Part shown: piece after piece, positions 25,501-37,590 of the stretch
Numbering within the stretch: position 1 is the first letter of the stretch
How the letters are laid out: every line of letters begins with the position of its first letter
Assembly: GCA_015680685.1 (NCBI GenBank)
Contig: MNCI01018018.1
Coordinates: forward strand, 323,863 to 385,862
Direction of reading: 5' to 3'
Origin: Gnetum montanum
Taxonomy: Eukaryota; Streptophyta; Gnetopsida; Gnetales; Gnetaceae
DNA: 62,000 bases
Position numbers and translations under genes: made by a program
Notes under the pieces: model-generated
Told to the model about the DNA's origin: nothing
Database searches by the model: none
The model's input: the letters and a program-made list of their open reading frames with translations, nothing else

Positions 25501-26490
25501 TCATCTTTGTAGTACTTAGGGTAAGCTTGACATCTCCTCCCTTTCATCTTTTCACGTACATAATTGTTGGATTACTTGGTGTGAGTGTCAATATCTTTAC
25601 GGTATTAATGCTTCTCAAAAGTCTACTTTTTTTATTATTTTGGATAGCTTAAACAAAAGTGTAACTATTCAAGATTCTCACAAAGGTTTTCTTGATTTTT
25701 CTTGGATTAATGATCATTGGGTTTTTCCTTATCATTCTAAGATTGTGTGTACTCTTATTAGTTCTAATACTAATATTTGGCCAAGATACAACCATCTTTG
25801 GAAGGTTAATCTCAATGTGTAGGTTTGGAAGCAATGTATTCAGAAGATTTGGATTGCCCCTATTCCTTCAAAGATTAGACATTTATGGTGGTATTTGGTT
25901 CATCAAGGTTTACCTATTAGTATTTGATGCTCTCATTTGGATGTTCTTAACCCTAAATGTCTTATCTGCAATAAGGTATACATTTATCCATTGTTTTTTT
26001 ACTTGTTTCCTTGCTCATAGCTCTTAGACTTGGTGTAGCAGGTATTTATAGGGTTTTCAGCCAAGACTGGAAGAAGCTTTACTTAGCAACATTCCTCAAC
26101 TTCAAGGAACTCTACTTCATACTTGGTGTGCTTTTGTCTCCTTATCCTTCATGTCATCTGGAAGTTTTGATGTAATGTGGTTTTTCAGAGAGATTCTCCT
26201 ACTAATGTTCTCCCTTTATTAGTTTAAGGAGACATTGTTTGACAATTGATGCTCTAGCCGAGTCCCTGAGTTTTTCTCTCCTTTGTTTTCTTTTTTGTAG
26301 CTTTTTAACTAGGGCCTTGTTTGATCCCTTTTTTCCTTCCTTGTCGAAAGGTTTTCAGGTTTGGTTTTAAGAATGTATACATATTTGTTTGGCCTTTCTT
26401 CCTTTTTGTTTTGATGTTTCTCCTCTCTCTCTAACCTCTCTTTTGTACCTTGAATTTTTTTACTTTTAATATACTTCATTTTTAGGGTCC
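22525..26490 (+). pseudogene. L1-type LINE, ORF2 remnant
   Basis: A plus-strand frame with many stops encodes an AP-endonuclease start (ILIFSWNVQDLNNRLQ near 22610; LLQEIKISN near 22710; FGGDFTMI near 23010). The reverse transcriptase follows: KVPGFDGIPIKFFKNHWD near 24010, FLKLDYAKAYEKI at 24370, RQGCLLAPYLFILIADFL at 24560, and HFANNSFF at 24700 in place of the catalytic FADD. A C-terminal zf-RVT region has SKIRHLWWYLVHQGLPI near 25880. The 3' end is T-rich near 26450-26490. ORF1 is not seen; B's LTR abuts the 5' side. The RT is dead by active-site loss. Confidence 0.8.
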
Positions 26491-27122
26491 GACACCCCCC
26501 TCCGACAATGCAAATGAAGCTTGCGGTGCTTGCCTTCAGCCTTTGACTTTTGAATGCACAATACTGAACTAGCCTCGAATTTTATTCAAAGGAAAGCCCT
26601 TACGGTGCAAAAAATTAAAGACTATGATTTAAAGAGAGGATTAAATTAGGGAAAAAAACAGCAGCGACGACGGTTGCCAAAAGAAAGTGCTCATTTGAAG
26701 TGCAGATCGGAGCACACAATACAAGCATTTCATTTCATGCTGTTTTTGTGACCGTTACAAGGCAGGCAGGCTTTGACAAGTTCAAAAAAACATAACACAG
26801 ACGTGCCTGTGCCGCGTTGTTCCAATTTCAAACGAAAGAAATCCGAGCGGCCAACGTACCTTCCATCATCCTAACGGTCACATGACGAGGCGGTTGCCCT
26901 AAATCGGAAGCCCCCATTTGCAGGCTCCCGTTCACAAAGCTAACTACGAGGCCGGTCTGCTTCCATTTCAAAATCTTTCCCAGGGCCTTTGCCTTTGCGG
27001 CTGCCTCACAATCACAGAAACTTCACCACCAACAAAAAACCAGCAGTAGCACAAGCACAAAAGCATTGCAGAATCTTCGAGCAGAGAAGAGCAGCATTTG
27101 CAGAGAAAGAGAGAGAGATAAA
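26491..27122 (+). promoter_or_regulatory. Upstream region and 5' leader of the VID27-like gene
   Basis: Base composition rises from AT-rich LINE sequence to gene-like GC content. No clear TATA box was identified. The leader just before the start codon is purine-rich (GAGAAAGAGAGAGAGA at 27102-27117). The transcription start is unknown. Confidence 0.4.
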
Positions 27123-29770
27123 ATGGGAGCTTCTCACAGCAGAGAAGGCGACCTCGAATCGTCTGATTCGGACTCCGAAACGGAATCGCAGAACAGCCCA
27201 GTCGTTCAGGCCACGCCCCAGCAACAGCAGTTTCAGGACGCCAGTGCTGCCATTGATGTCGAAAAGAAGCTCAGCGCCCTCTCCATCGACGGAAACGGAA
27301 AATCCCTTTTTCCGGACCTCAAATCCTCCGCCGGCGCTAGGGTTAAGCTGTACCGCCACATTGGCGGGAATTCGCCCACCGCCAAGTGGGCCGTGGCTGA
27401 TAAGCTCGTTCTGTGCAGATTCGTGAGAGAGGGCAGCGAAGCTGAAGATGATGAACATTATGAATCTGATGCTGAAGACGACGACGACGATTATGAAGAA
27501 GGGCTTTCCAAGAACAAGGGTTTCAGAACATGGCTTTTGCAGGTCGGAGACAAAGTCTGCGCTAGGGTTGATGAGCGCCTTCAGCTCCGGGCCTTTGATG
27601 AACAGTTGCGTGTGGATTTCGTGAACAGAGGCGTCTGGGCCATCAAGTTCCTGAATCCGAATGATTTCAAGGCCTTCTTGCAGCAGTTGCAGAACTGCAT
27701 CTTCGAGAACACGTATCTCATGGAGGCCTCCCAGGCCAACAAGATCAAGGTATTTGGCAAAGATTTTCTGGGCTGGGCTGATCCCAATGCAGCAGATGAA
27801 TCCATCTGGGAAGCAGCAGAGGAGAATCCGGATTCTGCCACACCCAAGACTGAGGATGATGATGCCGTGATGGAGTACGAGGAGGATATTGCAGAGAGCG
27901 GAGGTATCCAGAGCTTGGCAATGGGTGCCCTGGATTACAGTTTCTTGGTGAGCGGCAGAGGAGTTGAGGCTGTCAAGAACATGCAGAATGGCATTCAGGG
28001 GAAGGGTATTTCTGTGCCATTCAAGAATTCTGGGCTCATGGGTGTAACCAGTACTCCCAAGAAGGCCATGCTGATCAGAGCTGAGACCAACATGTTGCTC
28101 ATGAGCCCTGCAAAGGAAGGCAGGCCCCATTCCACTGGACTGCATCAGCTGGATATTGAGACAGGGAAGATTGTTACAGAGTGGAAATTTGAGAAGGATG
28201 GGACTCCCATTACCATGAGAGATGTGACCAATGATAACAAGGGTTCCCAGCTGGATCCTAGTGCTTCCACTTTTCTAGGGCTTGATGATAACCGGCTATG
28301 CAGGTGGGATATGAGGCTTAAGCATGGCGTTGCTCAGCAGATTGCAGGAGATGAGGAGGATGGACCTGTTCTCACATGGCAGCAGGGTCACCAGTTTTCC
28401 AAGGGAACCAATTTTCAGTGCTTCGCTAGTACAGGAGATGGGTCTGTTGTTGTGGGTTCTGCTGATGGCAAGATCCGTCTGTATGGAAAGACTTCCATGA
28501 GAATGGCCAAGACAGCTTTCCCAGGGCTGGGCTCCCCTGTAACCCATGTGGATGTTACTTATGATGGAAAGTGGATTCTGGGTACCACTGATACCTATCT
28601 GATTTTGATCAGCACTCTGTTCACTGATAAGGGTGGGAAGCTCAAGACAGGGTTTGCTGGCAGAATGGGTAACAAGATTGCAGCCCCCAGGCTCCTGAAA
28701 CTCACCCCTGTGGATTCGCACCTTGCAGGCCCTACTCATAACTTTCAGGGTGGAAAGTTTTCATGGGTATGTATTTGTCTCATCCTGGTAGTGTTCTTTA
28801 ATTTTCTAAGATCTAGTTATTTGTGTATCTGTGACAAAGGTATGTTTATTATGTTCTGCTGGGTTTGTCTTTCATATGATTTCAAAACCATTGTCAAGTG
28901 AACTTTGTGTAGCGCTTTGTTTTAGCTGTTCAGGATGTTTTTTTTTATTTGTTTTCGTATCTGTGGTTTGTTTTCTATATCATTCATGGATGGTGCTTGT
29001 TTCTCTTACTATGCAAGTTCAAATTTATGAATTAGGAAAGAAATTGTAGCCACTGTGCTTGTTGACTTTTTCTTAGAAACAGTTTGACTTGCCATTCCCT
29101 TCAATTTTGAGGCTTAATGGGCCAATTGACCATACTGTAGCTGTCCATTCATTGTTTTCAGTTTTTATTATTCTTGTTTTCATGTGTACAACTTGTTTTT
29201 GCATTAAGAGAGAAAAATGCATAAAAATATTTCCGCAAACTGTTTTGAGGGTTCACAATGTCTCGACAAGGTGGTGTAGAAATGTTACACGTCCATTTGT
29301 TTTAGCATCCGTCTTGTGGACGTTTTGTTACAAGGCTGGTTTGAGATAGCCTAAATAACGGCTTCCGACTTCTGATACGTTCCTTTTAACATTGTTTTTT
29401 ATAAATAATTTTTTGTTATATGATCTTCATTTTAAAAGTTTGATCTAATGCATGTTATTGTTCCACATCATCAATTTGTTTTTAACAGGTAACTGAGAGT
29501 GGAAAGCAAGAACATCATCTTGTGGCCACTGTTGGCAATTTTACAGTCATATGGAATTTTAAACAGGTTAAAAATAGTAATCATGAATGTTACAGGAATC
29601 AAGATGGTCTGAAAAGTTGCTACTGTTACAAGATTGTACCAAAGGATGAGTCCATTGTTGACAGCAGCTTCATGCATGATAAATTTGCTATTACAGATAA
29701 CCCGGAAGCACCATTGGTTGTAGTTACACCAAAGAACGTAAGTTCATTCAGCATTGCTTGTGGAAGATGA
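27123..29770 (+). CDS. CYPRO4: VID27/CYPRO4-like protein, exons 27123-28766 and 29489-29770
   Basis: Complete 641-aa member of the plant VID27-like family (CYPRO4 of artichoke, DEM of tomato), related to yeast Vid27 of vacuolar import and degradation. The start MGASHSRE is the family start and fits an N-myristoylation signal; an in-frame ATG 19 codons upstream is less likely. A Ser/Glu-rich head is followed by a PH-like N-terminal region, an acidic run (around residues 103-125, [20 protein letters not shown]), and a C-terminal beta-propeller region with [39 protein letters not shown] and [11 protein letters not shown]. The donor is TGG|GTATGT and the acceptor TTTAACAG|GTAACTGAG, both in frame (548 + 93 codons). 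The intron is 722 bp. Exon 2 ends [12 protein letters not shown]. No damage seen. The exact cellular role is not settled for the family. Confidence 0.93.
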
Positions 29771-31857
29771 TAGTGCTGCTTCCCCTTGCTTCTAGCAAAG
29801 GGTGACACCTCTGGTGTTTTTTGCTGTTGTATTTGGAAAAATAATGCTTCACATAGTAGACGTTTCCCGTTAGCTGGTTTTAGATGGTGCTCTAGGTGTT
29901 TCATCTCTTGATGACATGTTACTGAAAAGGTCACAAATGTTACTGTCTACTTGCTCTGTTTCACGAATCTTTTTAACGGTATTATGGCATATCTGCAAAA
30001 CATTGTTTTCATGGATTTCATGTAACTTGTCATTGGCCCATGATTCGTGATTATAGTTGATTCTCTGTTTTTCCACTGTATCCACGTATACCAGTTTTCT
30101 AGAAAAATGCTGTTACATTTTTAACTTGATACCCACTAATTCCTGCTTTTGTTTACATAATGTCTTGTTAACATTTGGATGTTGGATTTAGCATTAATGT
30201 CCATGTGGCATAGTTACTAGAAATGTGAACTTGCTATGGCATTTAAAATTTCGATCTTTCCAAGTACGAAAGGGCAGTAGGGAAATGCTGATTTTTGCCT
30301 TTTCCTCGTGTTTTTGATAATTGCGTTCCTAAAAACTGTGTTCGGTTGTAGACATCTGGATCATGGACTATGAATTGGACTTCGGTAAATTTTTTTTAAA
30401 GATATGATCTTTCATGGATTTTTTCCTTTTATTTTAACTGTTTCATTTTATCTTTGGCTTTTCTCAAAGTGCTAATGCTCTTTTGTAACTTAGATAAATT
30501 TATTTCGAGGATGGTTAATTGATAATTTTTAAAAACTTAATATCCACATCGGTTAGATATAACATATAAGTTAGTATGAGGTTAGGATAATGATAATGTT
30601 GGTTCACACTAGAATGATGATGCTATTAGTTTATAAATACATGTTTGTTTTTCACTTATCAAAAAATGATTTCACAATGAAGATGATGCACTTCTATGAA
30701 GGATTCAAAATATATCTTACCTTTGTCTAAACAAAATGAGTTTAAATTGTGAAGGTTTGAAAATATAGCTTCAAAATGTATTTTAACTGATTGATTTAAT
30801 TAAAAAATAACCATGCAAATTTAACTATAGATAAATGGAAAATTTTTGTATCACCTTTTATAATCAAAACTGAAACAGATTTTATTCTGTCCATTTGAAA
30901 GTATAAATAAATTATTTATGTATTTAAATATTAAATAAGATAGACTAATTTTAAAAATTATCCACTAAAACAAAAGTTGAATATCTAATTATAATAAGAG
31001 GCTAATTATAATAAGAGGCAACTTTTATGTTGAGATTGTATCTCTAGCTGCAAAACGATACTAAGCAATTGTTGTGTTTAATAATGTTATTCCACGTTGA
31101 ATAAAGAACGTAAAATGATTCTATCTACTAGAACAAAGGTTGAATATCTAATTATAATGGGAGAGATTGAATATCTAATTATAATGGGAGAGAACTCTTA
31201 TGTTGAGACTATATCTCCAGCTGCAAAACCATACTAGGCAATTGCTGTGTTTAACGCATTTCCTTTCATTACTTGTTCTCAAATGTTTGTTTTTAACGCA
31301 TGTTTCGAAAATGCTAATACAATGAGTTAAGAATTTAACGAAATATAATTCGGCAAAAGCAAACATTAATGGTAAAGTCTTGTAATATTTGCCGTAACGA
31401 AGGCCAATGATTTAACGATCACCGGGAGTTGTATGTTTCTGGCATTTTTAGATCACATAGGCTCCTTTTCCTAACAACACTGGATCAGCAAAGCCTTGTT
31501 AACCTCCTTATTTCATGTCATAACGATGTGGACACCATGTAGACAGATGTCCTAATCGTGAGAAAAAGCCCAAGCAACAGAAAGGGCAGCATCAAATGCC
31601 CAGAATCAACCCAATAATTCCCCAAGTTCGGGTGCTATCTTGCACAGAAAATTTGTGGCCATGGCTTGGTTGGCTGGAACCGCATATCCAACCGTTCCCA
31701 ACCTTACTAAATTCTTTTTGCTTCTTAGCACGTGAAACCCTGATTAACCATTGCAATGTCAACAAAACACTTTAAGCCCGACAAACGACCCAAAATTCAC
31801 GTTTATCTCCTTGGCGATTTTTGACCCGCTTGGTTCCAGTATATAGCCTCAACAGAA
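29771..31857. other. Intergenic region between the VID27-like and RLPH2-like genes
   Basis: No coding sequence recognised. It should contain the 3' UTR of the VID27-like gene and the promoter of the phosphatase gene, but no clear polyadenylation or TATA signal could be assigned. AT-rich from 30.4 to 31.1 kb. A direct duplication is listed separately. Confidence 0.5.
30967..31264. repeat. Imperfect direct duplication, about 164-bp period
   Basis: Two copies (about 30967-31092 and 31131-31264) share TTGAATATCTAATTATAAT, CTTTTATGTTGAGA-type and GCTGCAAAAC-ATACTA-GCA segments. Each copy contains its own short internal repeat of the CTAATTATAAT-AGAG unit. Confidence 0.75.
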
Positions 31858-34609
31858 ATGGTGGAGGAGGAGGGAGTTGCAGACATGGGAGTAACGATAT
31901 GCGTTGGAGACATACACGGCCACGCGGAGAAACTGAGAAGGCTCTGGATCAATCTCGGCAACGAATTAGGCCAAGAAACATTCGATGAAGCCACTGTCAT
32001 ATTTCTGGGAGATTACTGCGACAGAGGCCCGGACACCCGCGGCGCCATAGATTTCCTGATCTCGCTGCCATGGCTGCATCCCAAGCAGACCCACATATTT
32101 CTGTGCGGAAATCATGACTTTGCCATGGCGGCATTTGTCGGTGCCGGTAAATTTTCATCCGCTGCTCTGGAACACACGTGGGAAGCATTCAAGAGCAACG
32201 AACAACGAGAGCAGTGGTTTAATGGTGATGGGTTTCAGAGTATGCATGTTCAGGGCCGGCGATGGGCTGGCAACATGCATGCCATTGGTAACCCCAAAAA
32301 GGGAACAACATATCTGGGCTCCATCTATGACGCCCTCCCTACTTTTCAGTCCTATGGCCTACCCCATGGCCACCCAGGTAGAGTTCATCTGCCTTATCTT
32401 TTTCTTATACATTTTGGTGTTGAATTTGTTGAGGTAAGGATAGGATGATTTTGCTGTCTAATTTGAAGATCTTGGAGGACCCCAGTTAGCAAACATGAAA
32501 TTTTGCCCAATTTGGTGGTTGGGTTTTCTGGACAGGATAAAGGGAGGAATTTGTCAAGTAGAAGATTTAGAGTCTTAATGTCTTGAAAAATTGTATTTGG
32601 CATATGTTTGGATTTTCTCTTTTTGTAGAATTTCCACAACAAAGCACAGAGGTATATCATGAAATTGTCGGCTCTTCTGTTGTGAATTTAGAGATTACTA
32701 TTTTTGTTTGAGTTGCTTACGTGCTAAGAATGCGATGGAAGTCATTGAAAGAAAGGAAAACCGCAACAAACACGATGTGAGATAATAAAAGAGAAATGTG
32801 AAAGGCTACCTCAATCCTTCATATATGTCAATCACATGTATGAAACCGTGATGTAGCATCCCTAAACTAGCGTTAGTAAAGCAACCAAAATAATTCCTTT
32901 TTGTGAGACATCATAGTGTTGTAAATTCTGAAATAGCTCCTTATACTGCTTCAAATGTTCGCAGACTTGAGGAAAGTGATTCCTGATGCTCACAAAAAGT
33001 TATTGGAGGACCTAGTTTGGGTGCATCAAGAGGTGTCTTTTACATACTGTCATTATGTCATTTGCCTGAAGTTGTTCTGGTTGAAGCTTAGCTAATTTCT
33101 AAGTATATGGCTTTGATTGTGGTGAAATAGGCAATCAGCACTGGAGACTCTGAAATGAATGGTACAAAGCTAATGGCTGTGCATGCAGGCCTTGAGAAAA
33201 CAAAAAGTGTTGAGGAACAGCTGAAAATTCTTATTAACAGAGATATTACAGTTCCTCGAATTGAACCTCTGAGTGGCAGAAAGAATGTTTGGGATATCCC
33301 TTCGGTGAGTACAGTTAACTGATGCTTACAGTTAATGAGCTATATTCATGCTTAAATTATACAGGGTGACAATTGTATGAGAATAGTATATTTTTTAATA
33401 TGTTTTTTTTCTCCATTTTTTCCCCAAAACAATGTTTTGAATAAATTATACTTTCTTATCAACTAGTCATGTTAGGTTCTAATTCTGCAAAAGTCCAATG
33501 TGCCTATGAGTTTGAATTTATTAACCTGACTTATCTCAGGTAACCCATTGTAGTTGATATTTAAAGGCAAGTAGTGATTTACAAGATTGCTAAGGGAGGG
33601 ACTAGTTGCTAACAAATTGTCCAACAAGGTCTCAGATGTCACAAAGTGTATTTTTTATGTTAAATTAACAATTTATTAGATGATGCAGATATGTATGTAT
33701 GACAATATTTAGTTACAGATTGAATTGTTCTGACGTGTATTAACAATTTTCATTAAGGAATGTTATTACAAGGAGGATGTTACTGGCTATATCAGTAAAA
33801 AAGTGGCCTGGCGTTTTTTGTCAGAGAGGCTATGTATTTCACAAAATCAACACTGCAAGCATTGAATTTGGCAAGCTTTCTTAAAACTGAACTTTTGTGT
33901 GATATATACGTAAGCCATGAGCAATTCTAATTTGTTAAGACTAAAGACTGCTAGTTGTATCTGAATTGGTAGATTACCAACGTAGGAAAGAAATATAGCT
34001 TACATAAAATGACTGGAAGCACTAGAAGAATAAATGTTTTCTAATCCCTGGGATGAGACCTTTCGCGTTTCCTACAGCAATCTACAAATACCTCTCAAGC
34101 TACTCCATGTTTTAAAAAGAAAGAAGCGTGTGGTCTTAATTTGTAATGTTGATAAATGTCTGAGTTAACCCAAACTGATAGAATAAAGGCAATCATGATG
34201 CTGACATCTCTCACACCTTAAAATTTTCCAAATATGATTTGTTCAAGTACCTCATTGCTATGTCTTACATGTTTAGATTAGGTTGATCTTTCTATCGTTT
34301 GTATATTTACGTATGCAATGCTACCAAAGCCAATTATTAAGTACTAGGCTTCATGAAGGTGTTTCATATTTTTTATGTCTAACATGTCCATGTAACAGTT
34401 TTTACATTAAGCACTTGGTGGATTTAATACTATTGTACCAGGAATTACTGGCGGAGAAGACAATAATGGTAAGTGGTCACCATGGAGCCCTCTACATGGA
34501 TGATTATAGATTCATAATTGATGAAAGCGGTGGACTTGGACACCTTCCTATAGCAGCTTTGGTCCTACCTTCCAAGAAAATTGTACGTGATATAACTATT
34601 GATTGCTGA
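31858..34609 (+). CDS. RLPH2: RLPH2-like PPP-family protein phosphatase, 4 exons
   Basis: Complete 309-aa ortholog of Rhizobiales-like phosphatase 2, a PPP-fold enzyme characterised in Arabidopsis as acting on phosphotyrosine. Exons: 31858-32377, 32965-33032, 33131-33304, 34442-34609. All junctions are GT-AG and the frame is kept (520+68+174+168 = 930 nt with stop). Metal-binding motifs are GDIHG (17-21), GDYCDRG (51-57) and GNHD (84-87). They are followed by QGRRWAGN (132-139), VHAGLEK in exon 3, and SGHHG with LPSKKIVRD in exon 4. The second Met (residue 10) is also a possible start. Introns are 587, 98 and 1137 bp. No transit peptide is apparent, so probably cytosolic or nuclear (inference). 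No damage seen. Confidence 0.94.
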
Positions 34610-34797
34610 GGATGCAATTAGGAAAAGCTTCTACGCCAATACTGCTTCAAGGAAATTGTCTAATATCGTTGGCCTACAAAATTGAATTCCACATAACAGT
34701 GAAGTTAAATATGTATATTAATAATATTTTTTTCTTCTTATACAATTTGTGGGTTGCTATGCATGCTTTTGTAACCAGAATTATTAATTCGAATTTA

Positions 34798-34803
34798 AAT
34801 AAA
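34798..34803 (+). terminator. Candidate polyadenylation signal of the RLPH2-like gene
   Basis: AATAAA lies 189 bases after the stop codon, in AT-rich sequence. It falls within the segment that is also present in inverted copy at 60 kb. Confidence 0.4.
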
Positions 34804-34840
34804 AACTCATGAATTTTGCTATATTAAGATAATAATTTAG

Positions 34841-35110
34841 TTTTCGTCTCCTTGCTCTGGTGCGACCCACGATGTTTCATAATTGCAACTCTAATTAGAC
34901 GAAGTCAAATGTATTGCCGAACTCATGAACCGTGCCCAACTGCCGAACTCATGAACCGTTCAAACGGTTCACATTTTCGTTTCCTTACTCTGGTGCGATC
35001 GTGAACTCTTATTTACGTCCACGATGTTCCATAATTGCAAGTGTAATTAGACGAAGTCAAATGTAAGTGGCGAACTGCCTAACTCATGAACCGTTCAAAC
35101 TGTTCACAAG
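34841..35110 (+). repeat. 133-bp tandem duplication in copy 1
   Basis: Two units starting at 34841 and 34974 share TTTTCGT-TCCTT-CTCTGGTGCGA, CACGATGTT-CATAATTGCAA and TTAGACGAAGTCAAATGTA. The inverted copy near 60.5 kb has a single unit, so this arose after the larger duplication. Confidence 0.75.
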
Positions 35111-35919
35111 CTACTTAATTTGTAAAACGATGATATTTTTACATTTGTAAAAGCAAGAATGAGTTGGTTAAACAAGGTCCGGTTGGCTTTTTGCATTCTT
35201 TTAAAATTTTTTGGATAGTTACAGTTATTTAAATATACGCTTGATTAGTGATAACTTAATAAAAATATCAATATAAAGTTATGGGTTAAAATCTTATCAA
35301 CAATGTTAATTTTGAAAATTATTATTATCTATTGGCTGTAACAACTTCAGCTTTTCATCGTGGCATTGTAGCAAGCAAAAATAGACTGTTAAAAGATTGG
35401 GAAAATCGCGATTGGTTGCAGAACTTTTTGAAAAACCCTCAAATTTTTTTGAAGAAAAATTTTTTCCTGCAGGAAAATCAAGAATGTTTGCATTTGACTT
35501 TGACTTTCATAGTGAAACTATGGTGCACTAGGCTACAACTTAGAAACATAGTGCTTTGTGTTGGGTTTTTTATTTTCAAAAATAGGCAGGTTAAGTAGTC
35601 AAGGTTGGAAGTGACAATGACATGACGAGATTGGTCATAGGAAATCCAACCTTAAATAAATAGTTCTGCAACTTTGATAGCCTTGATTAGGTGACAATGT
35701 GCTTTCACATAATATTGGAAATGTTTACTGACAAGGAGCTCCACAAAGGGGGTGAATGACACAAATACAAGATTTGACTAGGGTGAGCAAAAGGTCCTAA
35801 TACCATAGTTAGAAACCTAAGAGGTTGAACAACATATTTGTTTATACTAGCAAATGGCAATTGCTCTATCACTTGAGCAATAATTCAATTTATTTACTAT
35901 AGGTCATAAGTAGGAAATG

Positions 35920-36060
35920 TCATTTGGAGTTATGGTAAGGTGTTCGTTTCTCAAGTTGAACTCTTGGGTTTGAGCCAGGGTGCAACCACTCAAAGAGGTT
36001 AGGTTTTCATTCATCTACCAACCTTTCTAGACCTGCTTAAAGGGATGAGCACTATGGCTC
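35920..36060 (+). repeat. tRNA-derived SINE-like segment
   Basis: GAGTTATGGTAAGGTG resembles a pol III A box, and GGGTTTGAGCCAGG about 40 bases on resembles a B box. This is the layout of plant SINE heads. It is inside the 1.1-kb block present only in copy 1. Target duplications were not established. Confidence 0.35.
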
Positions 36061-36840
36061 TAGGTGATGATCCTTTTACTATAGGCCACGAATCTTACTT
36101 TGAGGAACTAAGTAACCATTAATAGTTGTAATTAAATCACCTTCGTTGATTACAAACATATGCAACCAAGATAATTAGATGGCTTGGATTACTCTAAGTT
36201 TCTTTCAAGAAAATTGCTTATTTAATGAATATTATTGGTTTAAATTCATAAATCTCTAATCTTTTGGTAAAGGTGTGATGGAGTAGGAACCCTTTTATCA
36301 TTCCTTTGCCCTTGCTATAGACTAGGTCTGAAATTGAAAATGGAACTACACTTGTACCCTTTGAAAATGGAGCATATAGCTAAACACACAACTTTCAATA
36401 CTCTTTGAATTATGGTAAAATAATTAGTAGTATGTTAGATCAACATACGCATTGGAATATAATACATCAATAATCTTTGAATTATGATAAAATATTTAAT
36501 AAAATATTCTTATTATTTTCTACAATGTACTTGTTTTTCACCTTTTGTTTTTACATGTGGTTGGAATAATCATATATACCTAAAGTTGACAATGAGATGT
36601 TACCCTAATGATAACACTTTCCATTTGGGAAATTAGAAGTTCAATTCCAATAGGTAATGCTAAATTATTAACTATATGTCCAAGGGATACATGTATAACA
36701 CTTCTAATGTACTATTGACTATATTTCTTAGGATAAACATATAGTCCAACCAGCCCTTCCAATATAGCTAGTGATAAGCAACATGTAATGCCAATACCTA
36801 AGATAGAAACTAAACCTCTAAATATATGATCAACAACTCT

Positions 36841-36946
36841 CAACGATCCTTTATGAGTATTTGAACTCAACCCTGAAAACCTATAATGATAAGCAACGAT
36901 CCTTTATGAGTATTTGAACTCAACCCTGAAAACCTATAATGATAAG
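36841..36946 (+). repeat. 53-bp perfect tandem duplication
   Basis: Two adjacent units beginning CAACGATCCTTTATGAGTAT at 36841 and 36894. The inverted copy near 59.7 kb appears to hold one unit. The identity of the two units indicates a recent event or an assembly stutter. Confidence 0.75.
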
Positions 36947-37590
36947 CAATATATAGAGTGAATGGTTAAGTTCGAAACTACGCCTCTACATGCAGAGTAT
37001 TCAAACTCGAACCTAAAACCTTGTATTGGAACACTCCACAAGGTGCATCCTTTGACATTTAATCTCTATCACTGACAGTCATGATACTAGATTTTAAACA
37101 TCAGCACGCGCATCACGATTATTGACTCAAATCGGCAAATGAATCGTGCAAAAGCGGCAGCGTTCAAATCTAAAAGTAGCATCTCTACTCTCAAAACAAG
37201 AACTATTCAATTTAAAAAGCCAGCACCATTAAATTTTGAAAAATAGCACTATCAACGTGGGATCCTACAAAGGAGAAAGGGGACTTGACCAAAGTAACGG
37301 ACATAAAGCGTGACACCCACTAAATAAAAAAGCAAATTAATAAAAAGAAATCACACGATTCACTAAATCCGAAAGCGATTGCTTCGTCCTGAAAATAATT
37401 GATCACGCCGTCCACTCAGATGCAAATGACCATGTAACCATTTTCATAAGAAGTTTATGACTTTTTATCAAAACAATGACATTTCAACCATGAAAACTCA
37501 AGCAAATCAGTTTTTAAGAAAAATGGATAATTGAATCCAAGAACAGCCCACCACAATGGTTTCCATCCCACCAAAAAAATCTGGTGGATA

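Larger units (their letters stand above)
34640..37590 (+). repeat. Duplicated segment, copy 1 (inverted copy at 47.0-47.7 and 59.7-60.8 kb)
   Basis: It starts 31 bases after the phosphatase stop codon (TACTGCTTCAAGGAAATTGT). It matches in reverse complement 60802-59680 and then 47690-47039. Examples are AATTGAATTCCACATAACA (34681; 60750), GTTACAGTTATTTAAATATA (35219; 60230), AATGATAAGCAATATATAGA (36938; 59690) and AATCGGCAAATGAATCGTGC (37130; 47490). Copy 1 holds about 1.1 kb (35.51-36.62 kb) that copy 2 lacks. No gene is recognised inside. Confidence 0.85.

Noticed and set aside
27012-28145. 377-codon frame on the minus strand
   Set aside because: It is antisense to exon 1 of the VID27-like gene, matches no family I know, and is explained by that gene's codon composition.
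28767-28901. In-frame extension of the VID27-like exon 1 to a stop at 28901
   Set aside because: The sequence after TGG|GTATGT turns into AT-rich intron, and the family C-terminus (VTESGKQ onward) is found in frame at 29489.
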